The notes under the pieces: model-generated
Seen by the model: only the letters and a program-made list of their open reading frames with translations
Told to the model about the DNA's origin: nothing
The model's database searches: none
Program-made: the position numbers and the translations under genes
Part shown: positions 34,023 through 43,497 of the stretch, piece after piece
How the letters are laid out: each line of letters begins with the position of its first letter
Position numbering within the stretch: position 1 is the stretch's first letter
Assembly: GCF_000208405.1 (NCBI RefSeq)
Contig: NC_015437.1
Span: 1,791,501 to 1,855,500, forward strand
Reading direction: 5' to 3'
Origin: Selenomonas sputigena ATCC 35185
Lineage (GTDB): Bacteria > Bacillota > Negativicutes > Selenomonadales > Selenomonadaceae
Length of the DNA stretch: 64,000 nucleotides

Positions 34023-34080
34023 TTTGTTTCATGCAAATTTTGATGAAATCATTACTCCCATTTATCCGTATGCGCAAAGG

Positions 34081-34242
34081 CTATGCTTGCTCTTCAAACA
34101 TATCCTTGCCCACACCGCACAAGGGACAGACGAAGTCCTCCGGCAGATCTTCAAACTTCACGCCCGGAGCGAGATCATAGTCAGGATCTCCCTGCGCCTC
34201 ATCGTACACCCAGCCGCAAACCGTGCAAGTCCAAGTTTTCAT
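34081..34242 (-). CDS. Rubredoxin
   Basis: 53-residue mononuclear iron protein with the two CxxC knuckles: [20 protein letters not shown] at the N-terminus and [15 protein letters not shown] near the end. Length and spacing are standard. It acts as a one-electron carrier, in anaerobes often to rubrerythrin or flavodiiron proteins that reduce O2 and peroxide; the partner is not in this window. Start: ATG after AAGGAGGAATTTCTT. It is downstream of the H-NOX chemoreceptor with its own promoter. Confidence 0.95.
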   Translation of the reverse strand: MKTWTCTVCGWVYDEAQGDPDYDLAPGVKFEDLPEDFVCPLCGVGKDMFEEQA

Positions 34243-34298
34243 AAGAAATTCCTCCTTGTCAGAATGAAATCTTCGGGGCAGCGCCCCGCTACGCTCCT

Positions 34299-34327
34299 AT
34301 GATACTATGCACGGTCAGACAAAGCAA
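34299..34327 (-). promoter_or_regulatory. Promoter of rubredoxin gene
   Basis: Reverse strand TTGCTT, 17-nt spacer, TATCAT, the same hexamers as the SLH porin promoter. A GGGGC/GCCCC hairpin (34,274-34,288) lies in the leader before the ribosome site. Confidence 0.6.
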
Positions 34328-34339
34328 GCGTTTTGAAAA

Positions 34340-36136
34340 TCATATTTTGAAATTCTTGATGTCGTCCGTGAACGACACGGCGATCTTCTGGAAATCCTGG
34401 ATCTTTTCCATCATGTCCTGCAGTTTCCCGTGATGATCGCCCACCGTCTCGTTGACGGACTTTGCTGCAGCGGAATTCTCCTCGGAAAGTCCTGCGACAT
34501 TTTTCACCTGTCCGATGGCATCATTCATGCGTCTCATCTCGTCGTTGAGACGCTCTATGATGCCGCCGATGCTCGCCGACACCTCGCGGATATTCGCGAC
34601 GAAAGCGTTGTTGCTCTCAACGACCTGCACGAGTTCTCCGCTCTCCTTGCCGAGCGCATGGTATTCCGTGTCGATGCTCGCGACGACGTCATTGATGATG
34701 CGCGTGATGTTGCGCACGTCAGATGTGATCGTGTCCGCCTGATCGCGCGATTCGGCGGCGAGCTTGCCGATCTCCTGCGCGACGACGGCAAAGCCCCTGC
34801 CCTGCTCGCCGGCGCGCGCCGCTTCGACCGAAGCGTTGAGGGCCAGGAGATTCGTCTGCGAGGCGATTTCCGTCACCATGTTGGCGATGGAGATGATCTT
34901 CTCCGTCTCACTCTTCAAGGAGTCGGCGGCGTTGCGCACGGCGGCGAAGTTTTCCATGCTCCTGCCCAGCGCATCGCTGGAGGCACGCACGCCGTCGAAG
35001 CCGAGCGCCACATTTTCCACGGCTTCCGCAAGGCTTCGATTGTTCTTCTCCTGCGAGGAGACGACCTGCTGCAGCGCCTCGACGTTTCGGTTCAGAACCT
35101 CGGCCACCTGCCCCGTCGAAGAAGCGCTCTCTGTCGTCGCTTCCGACACGCTGTCGACGACCTCCGCGATGTGGGCGGAAGCATGACTCATGTTGCTCGC
35201 CAGTTCATTGAACTTGCCGCCATAGGCGATGAGTTCATCCCCCATGCCGCGAAATCCGGTGAAGTCTGCACGCACCGACTTCTTGTAGGCGTCGATCAGC
35301 GCCCCCAGCTCCTCAAATTCATCGCGCGAAGTCAGCACGAGATCAGCGGAGAAGCGATGCTCGGCGATGTCCGCAAGCTCGCGGCGCAAAAGGCGCAGCG
35401 GTGCGAGCAGCAAAAATGCGCTGGCGCCGCCCACGATGCCCATGAGAAGGGGAAAAGCGAATACGACAGAAGATGTGCCGAAAAGCCAAAAGAGCACGCT
35501 GAGCACGAGCGATGCGGCGAAGGACATGATGGCGAACTTGACGGGCAATGAACGAGAAAACAGGCCAAGCGCACAGCTGAACGAAAATCTCCGTTTTTCC
35601 AATATGCGCTCCTTGAAGCGCAGCCGCAGGCGCACGACGCCAGTCCCTTCCTCCACGACATTGACCTCGACCGGCTCCTTGAAGTAGTCGATCGCGCCCT
35701 TCAACAGGCCGCGGAAGTACGGAATGAGGCTGCGCTTCGACTTGTAAAGAAGCTCCGCCTCGTGCTCGGACAGCGGCGTCACCTTCAAGAGCGGCGGATT
35801 CGCGCCCGGAATCTTCTTGACGATTTCCACATGCACGTTGTAGATGGAAGCGAGGAACGTATAGATGTTCTTGCCTTCAAAAAAGGACGGATATACAGCG
35901 GCAAAGGTCAGGACGTTGTCGCGCCCCAATTCGTACCAAACATCATCCGGCGTCTGCCCCGTATGCCTTGCCAGAGCATCGACAAAGGTGCGGATCTCAC
36001 TGTCCGGCACATCTTCCAACGGGGTGAAGATGCGGCCCGGCGCCCATCCCGCCTCCCGGCATGATTCTTGGACGGCCGTTCCATCCCAAAGCTTCTGCGC
36101 CGTATCCATCCACGTCGCCACAACAGTTCCCTTCAT
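34340..36136 (-). CDS. H-NOX haem sensor/methyl-accepting chemotaxis fusion protein
   Basis: 598 residues. Residues 1-180 are an H-NOX haem domain collinear with the Thermoanaerobacter protein: Trp9, Asn74, proximal His102, Pro115, the Y131-S133-R135 haem-propionate triad and distal Tyr140 all fall at the standard numbers. Then come two membrane segments (about 205-260), a linker, and an MCP signalling domain with the hairpin-tip motif [20 protein letters not shown]. Distal Tyr and its Trp/Asn partners mark O2-binding H-NOX rather than NO-selective forms, so it should steer motility by oxygen. Start: ATG at 36136 after GAGGAG, confirmed by the residue numbering. Confidence 0.93.
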   Translation of the reverse strand: MKGTVVATWMDTAQKLWDGTAVQESCREAGWAPGRIFTPLEDVPDSEIRTFVDALARHTGQTPDDVWYELGRDNVLTFAAVYPSFFEGKNIYTFLASIYNVHVEIVKKIPGANPPLLKVTPLSEHEAELLYKSKRSLIPYFRGLLKGAIDYFKEPVEVNVVEEGTGVVRLRLRFKERILEKRRFSFSCALGLFSRSLPVKFAIMSFAASLVLSVLFWLFGTSSVVFAFPLLMGIVGGASAFLLLAPLRLLRRELADIAEHRFSADLVLTSRDEFEELGALIDAYKKSVRADFTGFRGMGDELIAYGGKFNELASNMSHASAHIAEVVDSVSEATTESASSTGQVAEVLNRNVEALQQVVSSQEKNNRSLAEAVENVALGFDGVRASSDALGRSMENFAAVRNAADSLKSETEKIISIANMVTEIASQTNLLALNASVEAARAGEQGRGFAVVAQEIGKLAAESRDQADTITSDVRNITRIINDVVASIDTEYHALGKESGELVQVVESNNAFVANIREVSASIGGIIERLNDEMRRMNDAIGQVKNVAGLSEENSAAAKSVNETVGDHHGKLQDMMEKIQDFQKIAVSFTDDIKNFKI

Positions 36137-36199
36137 GATCCGCTCCTCTTCTTTCATCATATCCTGCGGCGCATTTCCTTTCCTCTCCTGCCCTTCTTA

Positions 36200-36208
36200 T
36201 GCTATACT
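36200..36208 (+). promoter_or_regulatory. Extended -10 promoter of GtrA-like gene
   Basis: TGcTATACT about 28 nt before the ATG; no convincing -35. Confidence 0.4.
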
Positions 36209-36236
36209 GACAACAAACAGCAAGGGGAGGATTTTC

Positions 36237-36638
36237 ATGTCCGCATTTTCCAAGACGATGCGCCGTCACTTCTTCACACGCGAGTTCCTATTGTTTCTCG
36301 CCGTCGGCTGCCTCAACACGTTCAACGGCAGTCTGCTCGCCAAAATTTTCGAGCTTCTCGTCGATACGAATCTCGCGTTCAACATCGGCTACATCCTCGC
36401 AAACATCATCGCCTACGCGCTCAACAGCCGCTTGATCTTCCACGAACCGATGACGCTCCAAAAGTGTGTGAAGTTCGCGATTTCCTATATTCCGAACTAT
36501 GTGATTCAGAACGTCATCGTCTTCCTCTTCTACAACCAGCTCGGCTTTCCCAGTCTCGCGGCTTTCATATTAGCCGCCGTCCTCGGCGTGCCCATCACCT
36601 TCCTCGCCGTAAAGCTCTTCGCCTTCGGCAGGAAGTGA
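36237..36638 (+). CDS. GtrA-family membrane protein
   Basis: 133 residues, four hydrophobic segments, with the family's FLAVGCLNTFNGSLLAKIFE start, NIGYILANIIAYALNSRLIF in the middle, and FLAVKLFAFGRK end. GtrA proteins are thought to flip or help transfer undecaprenyl-linked glucose in cell-wall or O-antigen glycan decoration. Start: ATG at 36237, 6 nt after GGGGAGG. It is a single gene, divergent from the chemoreceptor and convergent with the dehydrogenase gene. Confidence 0.88.
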   Translation: MSAFSKTMRRHFFTREFLLFLAVGCLNTFNGSLLAKIFELLVDTNLAFNIGYILANIIAYALNSRLIFHEPMTLQKCVKFAISYIPNYVIQNVIVFLFYNQLGFPSLAAFILAAVLGVPITFLAVKLFAFGRK

Positions 36639-36658
36639 GCCGCCCTCAAAAAGCTCCT

Positions 36659-37528
36659 TCATTCACCTTCATACCAGCAAAAGATCGCCTGCGTGCCGCA
36701 GTCTTCCATGCCTCGCGCGGAAAGCTCCTCGTAGAGCTTCTTGGCGAGCTTGAGTCCCGGAAGGTCAAGCCCCATCTCCTCAGCCGATTCGACGGCGATG
36801 CGCATGTCCTTGAGGAAATGCTTGATGAAGAAGCCCGGCGACCAGTCGCCCGCGAGCATCTTCGGCGCGAGATTCGTCAGCGACCACGAGCCTGCCGCGC
36901 CGCCTGCAATCGTCTGCTGCACCGCCTCAGCGTCCAAGCCGCTCTTCTTCGCATACGCCATGGCCTCGGCAACGCCGAGCATGTTCGAGGCGATGGCGAT
37001 CTGGTTGCTCATCTTGACGAACTGCCCGCTGCCCGCCGCACCGAAATAATGCGCGGTCTTTCCCATGGCGGCGAAGAGGTCTTTGCACCTCTCGAATGCT
37101 TCTCGCTCTCCGCCGACCATGATGGCGAGCGTCGCGTCCCTCGCGCCGATGTCGCCGCCCGAGACGGGCGCATCGAGCGCGGCGACGCCCCTTTCCTTCG
37201 CCGCAGCGAAAATCTTCTTGGCGAGCGCAGGGCTTGACGTCGTCATGTCGATGACGATGCCGCCCTCCTTCGCTGCGAGAACACCTTCAGCGCCCAGGTA
37301 AATCTCCTCGACGTCCTTCGGGTAGCCGACGATGGAGATGACGATGTCCGCCTCCTTCGCCAGTTCTTTTGGCGAGGCCGACCAAGCCGCCCCTTCCTCG
37401 ATGAGTTTCTTCGCCTTTTCCTTCGTGCGCGTGTAGACGCTGACGGGATAGCCGGCCTTCATGAGATTCCTCACCATACTGCTTCCCATGACGCCCGTTC
37501 CGATAAAACCGATTTTTTCTCTTGCCAT
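36659..37528 (-). CDS. Beta-hydroxyacid dehydrogenase (GarR/HIBADH family)
   Basis: 289 residues. NAD(P) fold IGFIGTGVMGSSMVRNLMKAG; substrate-binding DAPVSGGDIGARDATLAIMVGG; catalytic Lys in GSGQFVKMSNQIA; LKDMRIAVE near the end. It reduces or oxidises small beta-hydroxy acids such as tartronate semialdehyde or 3-hydroxyisobutyrate; the exact substrate is not resolvable. Start: ATG at 37528. An ATG at 37537 touches the GGAGG ribosome site and is rejected. No pathway partner nearby. Confidence 0.88.
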   Translation of the reverse strand: MAREKIGFIGTGVMGSSMVRNLMKAGYPVSVYTRTKEKAKKLIEEGAAWSASPKELAKEADIVISIVGYPKDVEEIYLGAEGVLAAKEGGIVIDMTTSSPALAKKIFAAAKERGVAALDAPVSGGDIGARDATLAIMVGGEREAFERCKDLFAAMGKTAHYFGAAGSGQFVKMSNQIAIASNMLGVAEAMAYAKKSGLDAEAVQQTIAGGAAGSWSLTNLAPKMLAGDWSPGFFIKHFLKDMRIAVESAEEMGLDLPGLKLAKKLYEELSARGMEDCGTQAIFCWYEGE

Positions 37529-37657
37529 ACGATTCATCCTCCCTTGAAAAACGCGGTTACGTCCCGCACTTTCCTGGATGCTTCTTCCTGTTTCCTACAT
37601 ATTGCAAATCCCCGCCGCCTGCCGCTGCTGCGGAGTGTCGGGGATTCTTCTCTCCTC

Positions 37658-38125
37658 TCACGGACGGAAATACGGACTCCGCCTGCGCTGCGCCTTGGGA
37701 CGCCCGATGACCTCGGCGAGTACGACCGCCTGCAGCAGGCCGGCGGGCGCAAGATCGAGCGCGAGGGCACGGGGGCGCGCTGCTTCTTCCGGCGAATTCT
37801 GCAGCTTTTTTCCCCTGTTTTCCGCATGGCGCAAAGAAGCGGACGAGCGGGCAGCAGAAGCAGACTCAATTTCGGAGAGCGCCTCGCTCGGTACATCGCT
37901 CGTCTCAACCGCTGCCGCCCGCTCGTCCAAGAAGCGGCGCAGCAAATCCCGTACTTCTGCGGGATTCTCGGCCATGACCTGCGTCGTTTCAGGCGTTCCT
38001 CCCATTTCGTCCGGAGATGCCGAGGATTCCGGCGCTTTCTGCCGACGCGCCTCTTTTTTCTTCTTGTCCAACAGACTTTTTACGAGGAGGAATATGACGA
38101 AGAGGACGATGCCCGTGACGCTCAT
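37658..38125 (-). CDS. Single-pass membrane protein in floA cluster, unknown
   Basis: 155 residues. An N-terminal membrane segment (VTGIVLFVIFLLVKSLL) is followed by a Lys/Arg-rich stretch and a low-complexity, Ser/Ala/Glu-rich cytoplasmic tail. It occupies the position of yqfB after floA in Bacillus but no clear homology is visible. A loose inverted repeat (AATCCCCG/CGGGGATT, 37,607-37,646) follows it. Probably co-transcribed with nfeD-floA (27-nt gap). Confidence 0.7.
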   Translation of the reverse strand: MSVTGIVLFVIFLLVKSLLDKKKKEARRQKAPESSASPDEMGGTPETTQVMAENPAEVRDLLRRFLDERAAAVETSDVPSEALSEIESASAARSSASLRHAENRGKKLQNSPEEAARPRALALDLAPAGLLQAVVLAEVIGRPKAQRRRSPYFRP

Positions 38126-38152
38126 GCCGACTGCCTCCTTCCCTCTTCCATC

Positions 38153-39139
38153 TTACTTCGCCGTATGCGGCGAATTCGCGCCCGCCTCGCTGATCGCCGT
38201 GCGCATGTCGGTGTCTGCCTGCACGTTGCGCAGGTTGTAGTAGTCCATGACGCCGAGGTTGCCGCTCTTCAAGGCTTCCGCCATCGCGTGCGGCACTTCC
38301 GCCTGCGCCTCGACGACCTTCGCTTCCATCTCCTGCGTGTAGGCCTTCATCTCCTGCTCCTTGGCGACCGCCATGGCGCGGCGCTCCTCGGCCTTCGCCT
38401 GCGCGATGCGCTTGTCGGCCTCCGCCTGATCGGTCTGCAGCTCCGCACCGATGTTGCGCCCGACGTCGACGTCCGCGATGTCGATGGAGAGAATTTCAAA
38501 TGCCGTCCCTGCGTCAAGCCCCTTGCCGAGCACGGTCTTCGAGATGACGTCGGGGTTCGCGAGCACCTCGCCGTGGCTCGCCGAAGAGCCGACCGTCGTG
38601 ACGATGCCCTCGCCGACGCGTGCGATGATTGTCGGCTCGCCCGCTCCGCCGACGAGGCGGTCAATGTTGGCTCGCACGGTCACGCGCGCCTTGATTTTCA
38701 ACTCGATGCCGTTCATGGCGACAGCGGAGACGATCGGCGTCTCGATGACCTTGGGATTGACGCTCATCTGCACGGCGTCGAGCACGTCGCGTCCCGCAAG
38801 GTCGATGGCAGCCGAGCGCTCGAACGGCAGGGGAATCTGCGCGCGGTGCGCGGCAATCAGGGCGTCGACGACCTTGTCGACGTTGCCGCCCGCAAGGTAG
38901 TGCGCTTCGAGCTGGTTGACCTGCACATCAAGCCCCGCCTTGTTCGCCTTGATGAGCGGCATGACGATCTTGCCGGGCGGCACGCGGCGCATGCGCATGC
39001 CAATGAGCGTGATGATGTTCACGGGAACGTTCGCTGCAATCGCCGAAATCCAAAGCCCGATGGGCACGAAGTGCAGGAACACCATGACGACGAGGACAGC
39101 GACGACGAAGAGAAATGCCAATGCTATGACGCCTTCCAT
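38153..39139 (-). CDS. floA: Flotillin-like protein FloA
   Basis: 328 residues. An N-terminal membrane hairpin (about 1-25) is followed by an SPFH domain ([40 protein letters not shown]) and a C-terminal coiled coil rich in Ala/Glu ([20 protein letters not shown]). It forms functional membrane microdomains. Start: ATG at 39139, 6 nt after TTGGAGGG; an ATG 18 nt upstream precedes that ribosome site. It overlaps no gene but follows nfeD by 14 nt, the conserved nfeD-floA pair. Confidence 0.94.
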   Translation of the reverse strand: MEGVIALAFLFVVAVLVVMVFLHFVPIGLWISAIAANVPVNIITLIGMRMRRVPPGKIVMPLIKANKAGLDVQVNQLEAHYLAGGNVDKVVDALIAAHRAQIPLPFERSAAIDLAGRDVLDAVQMSVNPKVIETPIVSAVAMNGIELKIKARVTVRANIDRLVGGAGEPTIIARVGEGIVTTVGSSASHGEVLANPDVISKTVLGKGLDAGTAFEILSIDIADVDVGRNIGAELQTDQAEADKRIAQAKAEERRAMAVAKEQEMKAYTQEMEAKVVEAQAEVPHAMAEALKSGNLGVMDYYNLRNVQADTDMRTAISEAGANSPHTAK

Positions 39140-39153
39140 AAAGAACCCTCCAA

Positions 39154-39798
39154 TCAATCCTTTTCCCTGACGCGGCGCACGACGATGCGGCTGCCGTGCA
39201 CCTCCGTCACACAGACACGCTCGCCCTTCTCGATGTAAGCGCCCTCGGAGACGACATCGACGGGCACACCGTCGACGAGGATCGAACCGGCAGGACGCAC
39301 GTCGGTCAAAACAAGAGCTTCACGTCCGATGAGATCCGTGCGCTCCTCGGCGCTCACATAGCCCTTTGCACTCGTCGAAGCGTCGTGCAGAACGACCCTC
39401 TTCCAAAGGCGGCTCTCGGGCAGAAAGCGCGCGATGAGTGCGAAGAGAAGAAGCGCGAGCGCGAATGCGGCAAAAAGCGCGTAGACGGCATTGACGTCGC
39501 CGCCAAGCGCGAGAACGACGCTGTAGAGCATCGCCGCGACGCCGAGAGCGCCCAAGACACCCGTAGCAGGCAGGAGCACCTCGGCTACGATCAGAAGGAT
39601 GCCCACGAGAAAGACGGCGACTTCGTAGAGACTCACGAGTCCCTTCACATACTGACTGCTGAAGAAGACGCCCGCCGCAATGAGTCCGAGCAAGACGCCG
39701 AATCCCGTGCCGCCCGTCTTGACCTCCATGAGCACCGCAAGAAAGATCACGGCGACGAGGAGCACCTGCAGGGCGGGAGTCCCGCCGACAAATTCCAT
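39154..39798 (-). CDS. NfeD-family membrane protein
   Basis: 214 residues: four to five hydrophobic segments (first 120 residues, for example [20 protein letters not shown]) and a C-terminal OB-fold NfeD domain ([20 protein letters not shown], then [16 protein letters not shown]). It lacks the protease domain of long NfeD proteins. It partners with flotillins in membrane microdomains. First gene of nfeD-floA-hyp; no strong promoter identified in the divergent gap to the symporter. Confidence 0.9.
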   Translation of the reverse strand: MEFVGGTPALQVLLVAVIFLAVLMEVKTGGTGFGVLLGLIAAGVFFSSQYVKGLVSLYEVAVFLVGILLIVAEVLLPATGVLGALGVAAMLYSVVLALGGDVNAVYALFAAFALALLLFALIARFLPESRLWKRVVLHDASTSAKGYVSAEERTDLIGREALVLTDVRPAGSILVDGVPVDVVSEGAYIEKGERVCVTEVHGSRIVVRRVREKD

Positions 39799-39921
39799 AC
39801 GATCACATCCTTTCCCACGAACCTTCTCCCTATATCTATTCCATGAAGAAACACAAAAACCTGCCGAACATCCTTAAAATCACAGGAGAAAATGCCCAGT
39901 ACAAGCCAACGGAGGAATCAT

Positions 39922-39950
39922 TTGCCTGTCGGACTCCATAGGCGTATAAT
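39922..39950 (+). promoter_or_regulatory. Promoter of symporter/aminopeptidase pair
   Basis: TTGCCT, 17-nt spacer, TATAAT, 51 nt before the symporter ATG. Confidence 0.7.
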
Positions 39951-40001
39951 GGCAGAAAGGAAAATCTTCTGACAAAAATCGTTCTGGGAGGCTCGCTTCC
40001 T

Positions 40002-41381
40002 ATGGAAATTTCTACAGCACAGCTTGCACTCATGCTCGCGACCATCGCGCTCGTCCTCGCGAGCGGTCTCTATGCCGCCCGCTCCATCCACTCGGCGGAA
40101 GGCTTCAGCCTCAATGGACGCAGTGCGGGTGCGCCGCTCGTCGCAGGCACGATCGCCGGCACCTGCGTCGGCGGCGGCGCGACCGTCGGCACGGCGCAGC
40201 TCGCCTACTCGCTCGGGCTTTCCGCGTGGTGGTTCACGCTCGGCACAGGAATCGCCCTCATCATCATGGGGCTTTTCTATGCGAGACCCTTGCGGCGCAC
40301 CTCGCTCGAAACGATTCCCGAGTTCCTCGGCATCCGCTACGGCAAGAGTGCGAGTGTCTTTTCGAGCCTCGTCTCCTCCGTCGGCATCTTCTTCAGCGCC
40401 GTTGCAAGCACGCTGCCGGGACTACATCTCATCGCCGCGATCTTCGGCGTCGGCTACGGCACGGCGGCCTTCGCCCTCATCGCCCTCGTCGCCTGCTACG
40501 TCTTCTTCGGCGGCATGAAGAGCGCCGGCGTCGGCGGCATCCTGAAGATGATCGTCCTATGGCTGAGCCTTTGCCTCGCAGGCATCGCCGCCTGGCACGG
40601 ACTGCCCGCGCTCACAGCGGCGGCGCCGCTCGCGTCCGGCACATGGAGCCTCGGACATGCCGGCGCCCAGAGCATCGCCGCCGGACTCCTCTCGCTCATC
40701 GTCGGCGTCATCTCCACGCAGTCCTACATCCAGGCCATCTTCTCCGCCGCCAACCCGCGCACGGCAACCATCGGTGCATTCACCGCCGCGCTCATCGTCA
40801 TCCCCGTCGGACTGCCGTGCTCGATCATCGGCATCTACATGCACGCGGCCGCGCCCGACATCGCGCCCATTCTCGCACTGCCCGCCTACCTTTTTACGCA
40901 TGCAGGAACGCTCATCGGCAGCATCGCCATGGGCGGCATCGTGCTCTCCCTCGTCGGCAGCATCGGCGGACTCTCGCTCGGCATCGGCACAATGCTCTCG
41001 CACGACGTATTCGCGCCGCTCCTCGCCGTGAAGAGCGAAAGACGGCTTCTCCTTCTGCACCGCCTCATGGTGCTCCTCGTCATGGCGCTTGCCGCTCTCT
41101 TCGCCCTTTCCTACATCGACAGCGAGGTGCTCGTCTGGAACTACCTGTCGATGGCGCTTCGCGGCGGCGGCATCTTCCTGCCGCTGACGCTGGCGATTTT
41201 CTGTCCCGGGCGGCTTTCCCCGCGCTGGGCTACCGCCTCCATGCTGCTTTCTACGGCAGCTGCCACGGCGGCAGTCGCTGCAGGAAGCGCCATCCATCCG
41301 CTCTTCATCGGCCTTATCGTCAGTGCGGCACTCATCCTGCCGGGAATTTGTAAAGAACATACACGGAGGAATCTCTCATGA
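40002..41381 (+). CDS. Sodium:solute symporter (SSF family)
   Basis: 459 residues with about twelve to thirteen membrane segments. SSF features include the glycine-rich AGTIAGTCVGGGATVGTAQL near the N-terminus, then FLGIRYGKSASVFSS, and GGMKSAGVGGILKMIV. The substrate is not determinable. It overlaps a cytosolic M18 aminopeptidase gene by 4 nt, so it may take up an amino acid, peptide-derived acid or similar; inference only. Start: ATG at 40002, 10 nt after GGGAGG. Confidence 0.87.
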   Translation: MEISTAQLALMLATIALVLASGLYAARSIHSAEGFSLNGRSAGAPLVAGTIAGTCVGGGATVGTAQLAYSLGLSAWWFTLGTGIALIIMGLFYARPLRRTSLETIPEFLGIRYGKSASVFSSLVSSVGIFFSAVASTLPGLHLIAAIFGVGYGTAAFALIALVACYVFFGGMKSAGVGGILKMIVLWLSLCLAGIAAWHGLPALTAAAPLASGTWSLGHAGAQSIAAGLLSLIVGVISTQSYIQAIFSAANPRTATIGAFTAALIVIPVGLPCSIIGIYMHAAAPDIAPILALPAYLFTHAGTLIGSIAMGGIVLSLVGSIGGLSLGIGTMLSHDVFAPLLAVKSERRLLLLHRLMVLLVMALAALFALSYIDSEVLVWNYLSMALRGGGIFLPLTLAIFCPGRLSPRWATASMLLSTAAATAAVAAGSAIHPLFIGLIVSAALILPGICKEHTRRNLS

Positions 41382-42682
41382 CAACTACAGCCATACCCAC
41401 AGCGGCAGAAGAGCTGCTCGGTTTCATCCAGTGCTCGACCTCCCCTTTTCATGTCGTAGAGGAGAGCGCCAAGAGACTTCTTCGTGCGGGCTTTCAAGAA
41501 CTCAAGCCTGCGGACTCGTGGCGTCTTGCCGCCGGCGGACGCTACTTCCTGCGCGTCTACGGCTCGACGCTCCTCGCCTTCGTCGTCGGCGAGAAGCCGC
41601 TCAAGAGCCACGGCACGCCTCTTCTTATGGCGGCGGCGCACACGGACTTCCCATGCTTTCGCCTGAAGCCCGAGGCAGGCATGACACGCGACGGCTGCGG
41701 CACGCTCAACATCGAAACGTACGGCGGACTCATCCTGCGCACATGGCTCGACCGGCCGCTCTCGCTCGCGGGCAAAATCGTGCTGCGCGGCAAGGACGCC
41801 TTTCATCCCGAGGTGCGGCTCGTCGACTTTCAAAAGCCGCTCATGACGATCCCGAGCCTTGCCATCCACATGGACCGTGACGTCAACAAAGACGGCGCGC
41901 TGAACGCGCAAAAAGACATGCTGCCGCTCGCCGCGCTCCTCGGTAAGGACGCAGAAGAGGACTTCTTCCTCGCTTGGCTCGCCGAAGCCTGTGAAACAGA
42001 GCGAGACGCCATCCTCTCCTACGATCTCGGCGCTTACCCTTGCGAGACGGGCTGCACCTTCGGACTTCGCGACGAATTCATCTCCTCGCCAAGGCTCGAC
42101 AACCTCACCTCCGTGCTCGCCTGCCTCAAGGGCATCGAAGAAGCGCATCCCACACAGGGCATTCGCCTCATCGCGCTCTTCGACAACGAGGAGGTCGGCA
42201 GCCGAACGAAGCAGGGTGCCGGTTCCGCCGTGCTCGGCGATGTGCTGCGCCGCATCTATCAAGACCTTTCTGGCGAAAGCGACGCCGTCTGCCGTGCGCT
42301 CGCCGACGGCTTTTTGCTCTCCGTCGACGTGGCGCACGCCGTCCATCCTTCGCACGCGGCGAAGAGCGATCCCGTCGTGCGTCCCGCGCTCGCAGCAGGC
42401 GTCGTCCTCAAGCAGGCGGCGTCGCAGAGCTACGCGGGAGACGCCGAAGCCTCCGCCGTCGTGCGCGCGCTTGCCGAAGAGCATGAGATTCCCTGGCAGA
42501 GGTTCGTGAACCGCGCCGACAGCCGCGGCGGCTCGACGCTCGGCGCCATCGCTTCCTCCTTCGTCCCCGTGCGCACGATGGACATCGGAGCGCCCATTCT
42601 CGCCATGCACTCGGCGCGCGAGACGATGGGCGCCGCCGACCAAGAATCGCTTGAGCGACTTCTCACGGCGTTTCTCGCTTGA
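41378..42682 (+). CDS. M18-family aspartyl aminopeptidase
   Basis: 434 residues. Metal-site motifs of M18: AAAHTDFPCFRLKP (zinc His-Asp), FDNEEVGSRTKQGA (catalytic Glu and ligand) and SVDVAHAVHPSHAAK. C-terminal GAPILAMHSARETMG carries the last His ligand. It removes N-terminal residues from cytosolic peptides. ATGA overlap with the symporter gene couples translation. Followed by a bidirectional terminator shared with the convergent PilZ gene. Confidence 0.92.
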   Translation: MTTTAIPTAAEELLGFIQCSTSPFHVVEESAKRLLRAGFQELKPADSWRLAAGGRYFLRVYGSTLLAFVVGEKPLKSHGTPLLMAAAHTDFPCFRLKPEAGMTRDGCGTLNIETYGGLILRTWLDRPLSLAGKIVLRGKDAFHPEVRLVDFQKPLMTIPSLAIHMDRDVNKDGALNAQKDMLPLAALLGKDAEEDFFLAWLAEACETERDAILSYDLGAYPCETGCTFGLRDEFISSPRLDNLTSVLACLKGIEEAHPTQGIRLIALFDNEEVGSRTKQGAGSAVLGDVLRRIYQDLSGESDAVCRALADGFLLSVDVAHAVHPSHAAKSDPVVRPALAAGVVLKQAASQSYAGDAEASAVVRALAEEHEIPWQRFVNRADSRGGSTLGAIASSFVPVRTMDIGAPILAMHSARETMGAADQESLERLLTAFLA

Positions 42683-42723
42683 AAAAGCAATTACCATCCT
42701 GCGCGAAACCGCAGACACGAAAT

Positions 42724-42759
42724 ACGCCCCCGAAAGCCATCCTCGGCTCTCGGGGGCGT
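42724..42759. terminator. Bidirectional terminator
   Basis: ACGCCCCCGAaAGCC and GGCTcTCGGGGGCGT with a 6-nt loop, between the convergent aminopeptidase and PilZ genes; CTTCTTC follows on the plus strand. Confidence 0.78.
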
Positions 42760-42783
42760 CTTCTTCATTCTAAAATCCCGTGC

Positions 42784-43497
42784 TCAAATGCCAAGCCCGC
42801 GCTCCAAATACTTGCGCTGCAGCAAGAAGATACATCGAACGAGCTGGTTCTGCTGCCTCTTGTCAAGATATGCCGCGAAATGTGCGCCGATGTGATAAAT
42901 GGGCGTCGCAAGCGCCGTGCGGTCGAGCGAGCGCATGACGACAGCCGTCGTCTTCAGCTCGCCAACGGCGGGCAGATCGGGTATGGCGATCTCGATTTCC
43001 ATGCCGTCTTCCAGCGGCTCTTTCCACACGAAAGAAACGCCGTTGCCGCTGATGTCGACGAGCGTCGTATCCTTCGCTTTGTTCTTGCCGCCGTAGAGAT
43101 TCGACAAGGTCACCTGCATGGGAAGCGGCACGGGCACGCGCACGAAATCACGCTTCTGCTGGCGCTCGACCTCCGCCGGAAGCTCCATGTACCAGATATG
43201 ATCGGGCAGGGGACTGCTCGCGCAAAACACCGAAGAAAAGCGATAGGTGCACTTCTCGCTCGGCATGGCACAGTGGAAACGTGCGCCGGACTCAGGGCCG
43301 TGTGCATATTCGGCATCCGTCAGGCGCATCTCGACGATCAGACGGTCTGCCGTCATCTCCTTGAGAATTCCTATACGCGTCTTCTTTCCGCCCTCCTGCA
43401 AAAAATAAATCTTCTCCTCCAGCACGAGCACTTCTTCGGGCGCAAAGCATTCTGCCGCCATACTCTCCGTCGTCATATCTCCTCTTCTTCCTGTCAT
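42784..43497 (-). CDS. PilZ-domain c-di-GMP receptor (YcgR-like)
   Basis: 237 residues. N-terminal YcgR-type domain (VLVLEEKIYFLQEGGKKTRI) and C-terminal PilZ domain with both c-di-GMP motifs: RQQKRDFVRVPV (RxxxR) and VDISGNGVSF (D/N-x-S-x-x-G). It resembles the second PilZ protein at 54,331 but lies outside the flagellar locus. Start is uncertain: ATG at 43497 overlaps the stop of the phosphoesterase gene (TGATG); another ATG follows at 43476. The coupling points to a shared expression unit. Confidence 0.9.
   Translation of the reverse strand: MTGRRGDMTTESMAAECFAPEEVLVLEEKIYFLQEGGKKTRIGILKEMTADRLIVEMRLTDAEYAHGPESGARFHCAMPSEKCTYRFSSVFCASSPLPDHIWYMELPAEVERQQKRDFVRVPVPLPMQVTLSNLYGGKNKAKDTTLVDISGNGVSFVWKEPLEDGMEIEIAIPDLPAVGELKTTAVVMRSLDRTALATPIYHIGAHFAAYLDKRQQNQLVRCIFLLQRKYLERGLGI

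Noticed and set aside
39909-39972. A short leader peptide before the symporter gene (GGAGG then TTG)
   Set aside because: About 20 codons, overlapping the promoter itself, so it could not be on the mRNA.
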